Source: an uncultured Romboutsia sp. (GTDB lineage Bacteria > Bacillota > Clostridia > Peptostreptococcales > Peptostreptococcaceae). Taken from it: DNA of 17,305 bases. How positions within the stretch are numbered: position 1 is the first letter of the stretch; each line of letters begins with the position of its first letter. Positions 6,822-13,409 of this stretch are shown here, in pieces. The stretch is taken from contig CALFLM010000019.1 in the NCBI GenBank assembly GCA_937880075.1, positions 1 through 17,305 on the forward strand, written 5' to 3'. The position numbers and the translations under genes were made by a program. A model generated the notes under the pieces. That model was not told the DNA's origin, searched no databases, and saw only the letters and a program-made list of their open reading frames with translations.

Positions 6822-6955
6822 TAAAATCACCTCGCCAAATTTAGTATAACATCTTTATACCCTACTTTCATGCAAATTACCCAAATTTTTTAATAAAATA
6901 AAATATATCAGTAAATAATATATTATATAAAAATTTAAAAAGGAGATATTTATAT

Positions 6956-7165
6956 ATGGCAAATTATACTGGTGTTGTAAAGTGGTTTGATAATGATAGA
7001 GGATATGGATTTATATCGGCAAATGATGGAAATGATGTTTTTGTACATTATTCAAATGTAAAAGAAAATGGACATAATAAAGATTTACACGAAGGTGAAG
7101 AGGTATCATTTGATGTAGTAGAAGCACCTAAAGGTCTTTCTGCTATAAATGTATCTAAACTATAA
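6956..7165 (+). CDS. cspA: CspA-family cold-shock protein
   Basis: A 69-residue single cold-shock domain of normal length. RNP1 is RGYGFISAN (about 15-23), RNP2 is VFVHYS (28-33), preceded by GVVKWFDNDRG, the classic nucleic-acid-binding opening. These small cytoplasmic proteins melt RNA secondary structure and help translation at low temperature. The ATG is preceded by AAAAAGGAG. The leader is very AT-rich and about 125 bases separate it from the divergent rhodanese gene. I see no long structured cold-sensing leader there. It is monocistronic, ending at 7174-7202. Confidence 0.93.
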   Translation: MANYTGVVKWFDNDRGYGFISANDGNDVFVHYSNVKENGHNKDLHEGEEVSFDVVEAPKGLSAINVSKL

Positions 7166-7173
7166 ATTAAAAT

Positions 7174-7202
7174 CCCTTATAATATAAATTATAAGGGTTT
7201 TT
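7174..7202 (+). terminator. Rho-independent terminator after the cold-shock gene
   Basis: CCCTTATAA (7174-7182) pairs with TTATAAGGG (7189-7197), followed by TTTTT. It lies between convergent genes. Confidence 0.85.
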
Positions 7203-7204
7203 AA

Positions 7205-7552
7205 TTATTTTAAGAAACCAGCTTCTTCACTTGTCATAATTTTACTAGATAAACATAATGGACATTTTATATCTTCTTTAGTATAATCTATTTCATATAT
7301 TTGACCACATACAGCACATCTAAATTTACATAAAGTATTACATTTAGGTTTATCATTTACACTAATATCTATAATACTAATTTCATCTTTATCTATAAGT
7401 GCCTTAGTTATTTTTTCTCTTGCGTTATTTAGTATATTATTATACTCCTTAACATCTGTATTCATTATGCTTGCACATTTTTTATCATTAAAATTATTTA
7501 TATCCTTCAACTCAAGTGCCTTGAGTTCAATAGTTGTAAGTTCAACTTTCAT
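7205..7552 (-). CDS. DUF134-like HTH protein with C-terminal zinc ribbon
   Basis: 115 residues. The N-terminal part (VELTTIELKALELKDINNFN ... ASIMNTDVKEYNNILNNAREKITKALIDKDEI) matches the pattern of the DUF134 family, predicted helix-turn-helix DNA-binding proteins (ELEALRLkD, then AA.xM.vSr.Tf.r.L..AR.Kia.AL). The C-terminal part has CAVC (79-82) and CPLC (97-100), a rubredoxin-like/zinc-ribbon CxxC-x14-CxxC, with two further Cys at 71 and 75. I place the start at ATG 7552 because AGGAGG lies 9 bases upstream; an 8-residue upstream extension would run through that site. It may be a metal- or redox-responsive regulator. The family assignment is from memory of the motif and moderately sure. 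It lies directly downstream of the DUF3783-like gene, spaced 66 bases, probably co-transcribed. Confidence 0.7.
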   Translation of the reverse strand: MKVELTTIELKALELKDINNFNDKKCASIMNTDVKEYNNILNNAREKITKALIDKDEISIIDISVNDKPKCNTLCKFRCAVCGQIYEIDYTKEDIKCPLCLSSKIMTSEEAGFLK

Positions 7553-7618
7553 ACCCAACGACCTCCTTCTATACATATATTAATTATATGTATAAAATTT
7601 AGGTAATTGTGTATTTAC

Positions 7619-8041
7619 TTAGGAATTTTTGTGTATAGATATTTTTGAACTATTTAAACTAATAGCTTCCTCTTGTAAGTTATATAAGAGATTTTTTAAG
7701 TCCCAGTTGATTGATGTTTCTGTTACTGTAGCTAATAAAGGCCTTTGAACTTTTAATCGTTTTAAATTATCAGATACTGCACTAATCATTCTACTTTCTA
7801 TGTTATTAAATATAATAGCTCTTCTATTTATTTTTTCTTCACTATCTTCTAATAAATTATCATCTAATATATCTTTTATAGTAGTGTTTAAGTTATCATT
7901 TTTTAGTATAATAATATCACTTATTCCACTTAATCTAAATACACTCTTTATTTTAATTAAATCTTTATTATTAAAATTAAATACTAAAGCACAACTTCTA
8001 GATTCTGTAGTGCTTAACTCCTTTAAATTTTTAAATGTCAT
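7619..8041 (-). CDS. DUF3783-like hypothetical protein
   Basis: 140 residues, soluble, no signal peptide. The C-terminal half (RRAIIFNNIESRMISAVSDN ... RPLLATVTETSINWDLKNLLYNLQEEA) resembles the DUF3783 family, whose members end in a T-x-x-S/N-x-x-W-x-L-x-x-L-x-x-E motif. The function of that family is not known to me. The ATG at 8041 has AAGGG at about 11 bases. The alternative GTG at 8050 lies too close to that site. It probably forms a small transcription unit with the DUF134-like gene downstream. Confidence 0.65.
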   Translation of the reverse strand: MTFKNLKELSTTESRSCALVFNFNNKDLIKIKSVFRLSGISDIIILKNDNLNTTIKDILDDNLLEDSEEKINRRAIIFNNIESRMISAVSDNLKRLKVQRPLLATVTETSINWDLKNLLYNLQEEAISLNSSKISIHKNS

Positions 8042-8365
8042 ATTAAACACATCCCTTCATTTTTTTATTTAAAACATGTATTTTTAAATTTATTTATATC
8101 GACTACTACTTTATTTAGCTTAGAGTATTTTGATGTAAATGTAAATAAATAAAATATAGTGGTTATATTATCTATTGTATATTATATTTTATCATTTTAT
8201 AGTAAACTTTGCCAATCTCTAAACACATTATTATCATATATACTTTATTTACTTTGTATATAACTAATATTTCATATGTTTAATTAACTTAGTTTTTATT
8301 ATTGATTAGATAAATTAACTATAATATAATGAATAAGTTATACTAAAGTTTTAGGAGGTTCTTTA
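8042..8365. other. Intergenic region between divergent genes (promoters only)
   Basis: About 320 bases of very AT-rich sequence between the DUF3783-like gene (minus) and rluF (plus). Apart from the rluF promoter at 8302-8330 I see no ORF with a ribosome binding site, no stable hairpin and no repeat. Confidence 0.6.
8302..8330 (+). promoter_or_regulatory. Sigma-A-type promoter of rluF
   Basis: TTGATT at 8302-8307, exactly 17 bases, TATAAT at 8325-8330. The start would be near 8337. A TAGGAGGT Shine-Dalgarno follows at 8352-8359, ahead of the ATG at 8366. Confidence 0.65.
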
Positions 8366-9064
8366 ATGAGATTAAACAACTACATAAGTTCAACTGGACT
8401 TTGTTCAAGACGAGAAGCTGACAAGCTTATTGAACAAGGAAGAGTTACTGTAAATGGAAAAAAAGCACAAGTAGGTCAAAGCGTAGAGGAATGTGCTATG
8501 GTTAAGGTAAATAATAAGCTTATAAAACCTAAAAATAACAATGTTTATATAGCACTTAATAAGCCTGTAGGTATAACTTGTACAACAGAGCGTCATATAA
8601 AAGGAAATATTATCGACTATGTTAATTATCCAGAAAGAATTTTCCCAATAGGAAGATTAGATAAACCATCAGAAGGTCTTATTCTTTTAACTAACGATGG
8701 AAGTATAGTAAATAAGATACTTAGAGCAGAAAACAAACATGAAAAAGAATATAAGGTTACTGTTAATAAAAATATAACTCAAGAGTTTATAAATAAAATG
8801 TCCAGTGGTGTTCGTATATTTAACCCTGTAACTAATAAATATGTAACTACTAACAAATGTATTGTTACAAGGGTTAATAATCGTACATTTAAAATAGTTC
8901 TAACTCAAGGTTTAAATCGTCAAATACGTAGAATGTGCGAGGTATTTGGATATTCAGTTGAAAAGCTTCAAAGAGTTAGAATCATGAACTTAACCTTAAA
9001 AGGTATCCCTTATGGGAAATGGAGAGTTTTATCTAAGAATGAGGTATATGAATTAATAAAATAA
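8366..9064 (+). CDS. rluF: 23S rRNA pseudouridine synthase, RluF type
   Basis: A 232-residue RsuA/RluB/E/F-family enzyme. An N-terminal S4 RNA-binding domain (RLNNYISSTGLCSRREADKL, residues 2-48) precedes the catalytic domain. It has motif GRLDKPSEGLILLTND with catalytic Asp99, then KILRAENKHEKEYKVTV and LTQGLNRQIRRMCEVFGY. The wording of these blocks (ALNKPVGI, the HEKEY block, GIPYGKWRVL) is closest to RluF, which makes pseudouridine at 2604 (E. coli numbering) near the peptidyl-transferase region. The specificity is inferred from similarity. The start is fixed by TAGGAGGT. No obvious terminator lies before the exchanger gene, 85 bases downstream, so partial read-through is possible. Confidence 0.9.
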   Translation: MRLNNYISSTGLCSRREADKLIEQGRVTVNGKKAQVGQSVEECAMVKVNNKLIKPKNNNVYIALNKPVGITCTTERHIKGNIIDYVNYPERIFPIGRLDKPSEGLILLTNDGSIVNKILRAENKHEKEYKVTVNKNITQEFINKMSSGVRIFNPVTNKYVTTNKCIVTRVNNRTFKIVLTQGLNRQIRRMCEVFGYSVEKLQRVRIMNLTLKGIPYGKWRVLSKNEVYELIK

Positions 9065-9149
9065 AATATATCTAATTTTCAAATTTATGTATATATGATA
9101 TACTATGATATAGTTTAAAAATTTAATATGTATTTAGGGAGGAATATTT

Positions 9150-10106
9150 TTGTCATTTTTAATTTTAATAATAGGATTTGCATTACTTATAAAAGGTGCA
9201 GATGTATTTGTTGAAGGAGCTTCATCAATTGCAAAGAAATTTAATGTACCTTCTATGATTATCGGATTAACTATAGTAGCTATGGGTACAAGTGCACCAG
9301 AGGCTGCTGTTAGTATTACATCATCTTTAGCCGGACAAAATGATATGAGTGTTGCTAACGTTGTTGGATCAAACTTTTTTAATATTCTTGTTGTGCTAGG
9401 AGTTTCGTCTATTATAGCTAAACTTCCAGTTCAAAAAGATACTATAAAGAAAGATACACCATTTTTAATATTAATTAGTGTACTTCTATTAGTATTTGGA
9501 TTTAATTTAAAATTAGGAAGAATTGAAGGCTTAGTACTTTTAGCATTATTTACTTATTTCTTAGTTAACACTGTAAAATCAGCTAAAAAAGCTACAGAAA
9601 GTGGTTCTTTAGAAACTGGTGAAACAGCTATAGCTATAGAAACGGAAACTAGTAGTGAAATTTCTCTTCCTAAAACTATATTAGTATCTCTTGTAGGTAT
9701 TGTAGGTATTGTAGTTGGTGGAGATATGGTTGTAAATTCTGCAACATCTATTGCAACATCTCTTGGTATGAGTGCTAATTTAGTAGGTCTTACAATAGTT
9801 GCAGTTGGAACTTCTCTACCAGAATTCGTAACATCTATTGTAGCTATAAAAAAAGGTGAAACTGAGATAGCTATTGGTAATGTTATAGGATCAAATTTAT
9901 TTAATATACTTTTAGTTTTAGGATTAGCAGCTGTAATAAATCCAATATCTATGAGTATATTAGCTTTTATAGATATAATATTTATGGTTTTAATAACATT
10001 ACTATTATACGTGTTTATGAAAAAGAGAAATTCTCTTGTTAAAAGTCAAGGAATAATATTAGTAGTTTTATATATAGCTTATATGACTTACACTATTATA
10101 AGATAG
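9150..10106 (+). CDS. Calcium/sodium-type cation antiporter (CaCA family, YrbG-like)
   Basis: A 318-residue membrane protein with about ten helices and the two inverted alpha-repeats of the CaCA superfamily. Repeat 1 is GLTIVAMGTSAPEAAVSITS followed by NVVGSNFFNILVVLG. Repeat 2 is GLTIVAVGTSLPEFVTSIVA followed by NVIGSNLFNILLVLG. The Glu in each GTSxPE motif is the ion ligand. A short acidic loop (about 150-170) separates the halves, so there is no large regulatory loop as in eukaryotic exchangers. It exchanges Na+ (or H+) for Ca2+ at the cytoplasmic membrane; the coupling ion is not readable. It starts with TTG at 9150 with AGGGAGGA upstream, and ends at a strong terminator. Confidence 0.92.
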   Translation: MSFLILIIGFALLIKGADVFVEGASSIAKKFNVPSMIIGLTIVAMGTSAPEAAVSITSSLAGQNDMSVANVVGSNFFNILVVLGVSSIIAKLPVQKDTIKKDTPFLILISVLLLVFGFNLKLGRIEGLVLLALFTYFLVNTVKSAKKATESGSLETGETAIAIETETSSEISLPKTILVSLVGIVGIVVGGDMVVNSATSIATSLGMSANLVGLTIVAVGTSLPEFVTSIVAIKKGETEIAIGNVIGSNLFNILLVLGLAAVINPISMSILAFIDIIFMVLITLLLYVFMKKRNSLVKSQGIILVVLYIAYMTYTIIR

Positions 10107-10113
10107 TTTGTAA

Positions 10114-10140
10114 CCTGATAGTTTTACTATCAGGTTTTTT
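10114..10140 (+). terminator. Rho-independent terminator after the exchanger gene
   Basis: CCTGATAG (10114-10121) pairs with CTATCAGG (10127-10134) around TTTTA, followed by TTTTTT. Confidence 0.92.
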
Positions 10141-10232
10141 ACGATTAAGGATATTATAATACTTTAAAAAATGTTGATAACTTCTGAATGTAAGTAATAT
10201 CAATAAATTGGTTTTGAGCGTAAAAAAGATTT

Positions 10233-10330
10233 TGAAATGCTTCGCCCACGCAGTGGCTCAAGCAACGGACGAAGTCGTTGGCGACATGAAATGTTTCGCC
10301 GACACGTCGCTCAAGCGAAGCGAATTTTTT
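10233..10330 (+). repeat. Two-unit repeat cassette, left copy (units A and B)
   Basis: Two direct units about 54 bases apart (10233-10263 and 10287-10316) share TGAAATGyTTCGCC, then a short variable stem, then GCTCAAGC. They end in GAAGCGAATTTTTT. The block is far richer in G and C than its surroundings. Inside each unit a small hairpin is kept: CCAC/GTGG in A (10246-10256) and CGAC/GTCG in B (10300-10309). The spacer (10264-10286) forms another hairpin (CAACG/CGTTG). The same two-unit block lies in opposite orientation at 11169-11268 behind the SDR gene. Confidence 0.85.
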
Positions 10331-10344
10331 ATTGTTTATATGTT

Positions 10345-10400
10345 AATAGTCTTTATTAATTTTAAATATTTAGTATAATAATATATAAATAAAGACTATT
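10345..10400 (+). promoter_or_regulatory. SDR promoter flanked by 13-bp inverted repeats
   Basis: AATAGTCTTTATT (10345-10357) and AATAAAGACTATT (10388-10400) are perfect inverted repeats, 30 bases apart. A TATAAT -10 box (10374-10379) lies between them. Each arm with its flanks is itself a palindrome (TTAATA-GTCTT-TATTAA; AAATA-AAGAC-TATTT), which suggests two binding sites for a dimeric regulator, about four helical turns apart. No good -35 box is seen, consistent with a regulated promoter. Confidence 0.5.
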
Positions 10401-10430
10401 TTAATTAAAAGTTTTGAAAGGGATATAGTT

Positions 10431-11168
10431 ATGTCAAAAAAAACAGTAGTTATAACAGGATCGTCTAGAGGTATTGGACGTGCTTGTGCTATATTATTTG
10501 CAAAAAACAATTATAATGTAATTATAAATTATAATAAATCAAAAGAATTGGCCGAAGAACTATTTAATGATTTAAAAGATGCTGGGTACTCTGTAGATAT
10601 ATTTAAAGCAGATGTATCTAATAGATTTGAAGCTAATTCACTTATCAATCATTGTATAGGAAAGTTTGGTAAAATAGATGTATTAATAAACAATGCAGGA
10701 ATTAGTCAAAATAAACTTTTTACAGATATAACAGATGATGATTGGAATAAAATGATGAGTACTAATTTAAACGGTATTTTTTACACAACTCAAAAAGCCC
10801 TTCAATATATGTTACCTGAGTGTAGTGGCAAAATAATAAATATATCATCTATATGGGGAATGGTTGGAGGCTCTTATGAGGTACACTACTCTACTTCAAA
10901 AGCTGCAATAATAGGAATGACTAAAGCATTAGCAAAGGAACTTGGGCCATCTAATATTCAAGTTAATTGTATAGCCCCTGGAGTTATACAAACAGATATG
11001 TTAAATGGTATAGATGAGGACATTATAGAAGGTTTAAGACAGGAAACACCTTTAATGAGAATTGGAACAGTTGAGGACATAGCAAATTGTGCATTATTTT
11101 TAGCTAGTGATAAGTCAGATTTTATAACAGGACAAGTTATAAGCCCTAATGGTGGATTTGTTATATAA
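10431..11168 (+). CDS. SDR-family NAD(P)-dependent reductase, FabG/YmfI-like
   Basis: A 245-residue classical short-chain dehydrogenase. The cofactor motif TGSSRGIG is at 9-16 and NNAG at 87-90. The catalytic triad is Ser140, Tyr153, Lys157 with the usual 13-residue Ser-Tyr gap, followed by NCIAPGVIQTDM and a C-terminal GQVISPNGGFVI. It resembles 3-oxoacyl-ACP reductase (FabG). The SSIWGMVGGSYEVHYSTSK block is also typical of YmfI-type proteins, annotated as EF-P 5-aminopentanone reductase. No fatty-acid synthesis genes lie nearby, so the YmfI role is quite possible. The ATG is preceded by AAAGGGA. The gene stands alone, bracketed by inverted copies of a GC-rich repeat, with a promoter carrying its own inverted repeat. 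This looks like a self-contained cassette. Confidence 0.88.
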   Translation: MSKKTVVITGSSRGIGRACAILFAKNNYNVIINYNKSKELAEELFNDLKDAGYSVDIFKADVSNRFEANSLINHCIGKFGKIDVLINNAGISQNKLFTDITDDDWNKMMSTNLNGIFYTTQKALQYMLPECSGKIINISSIWGMVGGSYEVHYSTSKAAIIGMTKALAKELGPSNIQVNCIAPGVIQTDMLNGIDEDIIEGLRQETPLMRIGTVEDIANCALFLASDKSDFITGQVISPNGGFVI

Positions 11169-11268
11169 AAATTCGCTTTGCTTAAGCGACGTATCGGCGA
11201 AACACTTCATGTCGCCAACGATATGACACTCCCTACTACTTTGAGCAACGTGTTGGCGAATCATTTCG
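11169..11268 (-). repeat. Two-unit repeat cassette, right copy in inverted orientation (units D and C)
   Basis: Read on the minus strand, unit C (11268-11239) is CGAAATGATTCGCC-AACACGTT-GCTCAAAG. Unit D (11209-11180) is TGAAGTGTTTCGCC-GATACGTC-GCTTAAGC, with AAAGCGAATTTT beyond it, matching unit B of the left copy. The spacer keeps CGTTGGCGACA. The small stem is CAAC/GTTG in C and CGAT/GTCG (one U-G pair on this strand) in D. The block begins at the SDR stop codon. A further hairpin TCGCTT/AAGCGA at 11173-11189 lies at its edge. Confidence 0.85.
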
Positions 11269-11304
11269 GTCACATATGTTTCTCAAAATATCTTGTTTAT
11301 ATGT

Positions 11305-11335
11305 AAAAAGATGGCCTTTAAAAGACCATCTTTTT
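11305..11335. terminator. Bidirectional terminator between SDR and U32 genes
   Basis: AAAAAGATGG (11305-11314) pairs with CCATCTTTTT (11326-11335), with CTTT/AAAG continuing the stem inside. A-run and T-run on either side serve both strands. Confidence 0.85.
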
Positions 11336-11346
11336 ATTTTTAATAT

Positions 11347-12588
11347 CTATATTGTATTTATAGTTACTATAGGTTTTCTTAACATATAGTTTTTATCTAC
11401 TTTTATATCTAACTTAAGTTTAACTATTTGTCTTGCATGTGGTGCTGACTCTATAGGTTCTCCGTCTTCATTATACATTTCCTCTATAGTGGCAAACATA
11501 GTTTCTTTATATGGTCCTATAACTTCAATTTTATCTAATACATTCATTTTATTTCTTTGTTCTACTATATATAAATCATTTTCTGCATCATAATCTCTAA
11601 CTATACCAACAAAGTCATAGTTTCTAATGTAAGATGCACTTTCATAGTTATGAGCTTTATCACTTGGTCTATCAAGGAAGAATCCTGTACTGTAATCTCT
11701 ATGACTACCTTTTTTTAGCTCATCTAACCACATTGGATTGAACTTCCAGTTTTTTGGGTCTTCATAATATGAATCTATAGCCATTCTGTAAGCTCTAACT
11801 GTAGTAGCAACATAATAAGCTGTTTTCATACGTCCCTCTATTTTAAAACTTGTTACACCAGATTCTATTAATTGAGGAATATATTCTATCATACATAAAT
11901 CTTTTGAGTTAAAGAAAAATGATGAATCTATTCCACTTATAACCTTTTCATATTCACCATTTTCATTCTCTTCTACTAAATCATACTTCCATCTACATGG
12001 TTGAGCACATGCTCCTCTATTTGCATCTCTTCCTGTAGTATAATTACTTATTACACACTTTCCAGAATAAGACATACACATAGCTCCGTGTACAAACGCT
12101 TCTATATCCATATCTTCTGGTATATTATCTCTTATACTTCTTGTTTCTTCAAGTGATAGTTCTCTTGCTGTTACAACTCTTTGAGCACCTTGATTGTACC
12201 AAAATTTAGCTGCTACAGAGTTACTTGTACTAGCTTGAGTACTTATGTGTACTTCCATATTAGGTATTGTTTTTTTAACTATTGAAAATACTCCTGCATC
12301 ACTAACTATAACCGCATCTACACCTATCTCTTGAAGTTGTAAAAGGTATGGAGGAAGTTGTTTAAGCTCTTCACTTCTAGGTATTATATTTATAGTAACA
12401 AAAACTTGTTTTCCTAAGTTATGAGCAAACTCAACTCCTTCTTTCATTTCTTCTATAGTAAAGTTTTTAGCAGCAGATCTCATACCAAATATTTCTCCAC
12501 CTATATATACAGCATCTGCTCCATAAGTAAAAGCTATCTTTAATCTTTCTAAATCACCTGCTGGTGCTAATAATTCTATTTTTTTCAT
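11347..12588 (-). CDS. Peptidase U32-family protein (probable tRNA/rRNA hydroxylation factor, TrhP/YrrO-like)
   Basis: 413 residues. N-terminal ELLAPAGDLERLKIAFTYGADAVYIGG begins the TIM-barrel-like U32 core. The family signature EAFVHGAMCMSYSGKCVIS (about 163-181) and GACAQPCRW supply Cys171, Cys178, Cys194 and Cys198, probably part of an iron-sulfur site. The C-terminal part from about 320 is the U32 C domain. Although first called a collagenase-type peptidase, the family's known bacterial members act in prephenate-dependent 5-hydroxyuridine formation at tRNA position 34 (TrhP/YegQ; YrrO in Bacillus) or in rRNA C2501 hydroxylation (RlhA). Length fits YrrO. The partner U32 and methyltransferase genes often found beside it are absent. 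The start has AAAGGAG upstream. Confidence 0.87.
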   Translation of the reverse strand: MKKIELLAPAGDLERLKIAFTYGADAVYIGGEIFGMRSAAKNFTIEEMKEGVEFAHNLGKQVFVTINIIPRSEELKQLPPYLLQLQEIGVDAVIVSDAGVFSIVKKTIPNMEVHISTQASTSNSVAAKFWYNQGAQRVVTARELSLEETRSIRDNIPEDMDIEAFVHGAMCMSYSGKCVISNYTTGRDANRGACAQPCRWKYDLVEENENGEYEKVISGIDSSFFFNSKDLCMIEYIPQLIESGVTSFKIEGRMKTAYYVATTVRAYRMAIDSYYEDPKNWKFNPMWLDELKKGSHRDYSTGFFLDRPSDKAHNYESASYIRNYDFVGIVRDYDAENDLYIVEQRNKMNVLDKIEVIGPYKETMFATIEEMYNEDGEPIESAPHARQIVKLKLDIKVDKNYMLRKPIVTINTI

Positions 12589-12764
12589 GTTGTCTCCTTT
12601 ATCTAACTATACTTTTATAATAAGTTATATTACCCAATTATAATGCATATAAAACCTTTTTATTGTATCATTACTTTTTTATCCTTAAATACTTTTAAGT
12701 GTGAAATATACATTATACTATTAATTTTTGTATATTTTAATATTCTTATAGATATTGGTATATT

Positions 12765-12804
12765 AAAAGAGGCAGTATTATCTATTTTGACAATACTACC
12801 TTTT
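12765..12804 (-). terminator. Terminator of the IscA/HesB-like gene
   Basis: On the minus strand, AAAAGG-t-AGTATT pairs with AATACT-g-CCTCTTTT (plus-strand arms 12765-12779 and 12792-12804). It lies 25 bases beyond the stop. The rest of 12589-12764 is AT-rich with nothing further recognised. Confidence 0.7.
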
Positions 12805-12828
12805 TATAACTTAAATTAGCAAATTATT

Positions 12829-13128
12829 TTAGTAATAAAAACAAAAATCTGCTTCTACACAGAATTGATTTCTACTTAAAAGGCCACCGTAAGATATTGT
12901 TATATAATTCATTTGTGAATCTAAAATTTTATTTATTATTATTTTATAACCATCTACATCATATAAGTTATCATTAGAATTAGGTTCATCAAGCTCAAGG
13001 TCTATTTTAGCCTCTGATGTCATAGTTACACATCTTGTAAGTATTCTTATACATTGTTTATCACTATTTTCTAATAACTTATCTAACTCTCTTTTAGCTT
13101 CATTAGTTATTAATATACTCATTTCCAT
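12829..13128 (-). CDS. IscA/HesB-like protein lacking the C-terminal CxC motif
   Basis: A 99-residue protein aligning by eye with the HesB/IscA fold. It has ITNEAKRELDKLLENSDKQCIRI, then a Cys (33) at the usual first-ligand position, then IDLELDEPNSNDNLYDVDGYKIIINK. The last block is typical of clostridial HesB-like proteins, some of which carry selenocysteine. Classical IscA ends in CGC; here the tail has Cys90 and Cys96 (C-x5-C) and ends FCFYY. Iron or cluster binding is therefore uncertain. The ATG at 13137 lies immediately behind AGGAG and is too close. The ATG at 13128 has a 9-base gap and is preferred. No isc/suf genes lie nearby, but a [FeFe] hydrogenase gene is upstream on the same strand, separated by a terminator. 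Confidence 0.65.
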   Translation of the reverse strand: MEMSILITNEAKRELDKLLENSDKQCIRILTRCVTMTSEAKIDLELDEPNSNDNLYDVDGYKIIINKILDSQMNYITISYGGLLSRNQFCVEADFCFYY

Positions 13129-13178
13129 TTTCGTCATCTCCTAATGTTTAACTTCTTTTTTATAATATCATTTTTAAT

Positions 13179-13211
13179 AAAAAATAGGTAGATATAATCT
13201 ACCTATTTTTT
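13179..13211 (-). terminator. Terminator downstream of the hydrogenase gene
   Basis: AAAATAGGTAGAT (13181-13193) pairs perfectly with ATCTACCTATTTT (13197-13209), with A/T runs on both sides. It separates the hydrogenase from the IscA-like gene. The intervening 13212-13409 is mostly AT-rich, apart from one short codon-like stretch described in the findings. Confidence 0.85.
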
Positions 13212-13409
13212 AAATTATTTTATAATTTAAATATTATTTTCATTCTCTATAAAACTTGATTTTAATTATTTAAATTTTATTATTTCAAAATTTATGATAT
13301 CTAAATATTTTATTATTTAATCATTTACTCCAACTTTAGCATTTTATACGTTTATATCTATCCTCAAATACTCAGAGCCACTATTACCTAAATCAACATT
13401 ATTAACAAT

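Noticed and set aside
10345..10400. Invertible (phase-variable) promoter switch
   Set aside because: Clostridial invertible switches usually have spacers well over 100 bases; a 30-base gap is too short for site-specific inversion, so operators are more likely.
10233..11268. CRISPR array or complete insertion sequence around the SDR gene
   Set aside because: There are only four units in two orientations with no regular spacers, and no transposase gene is present.
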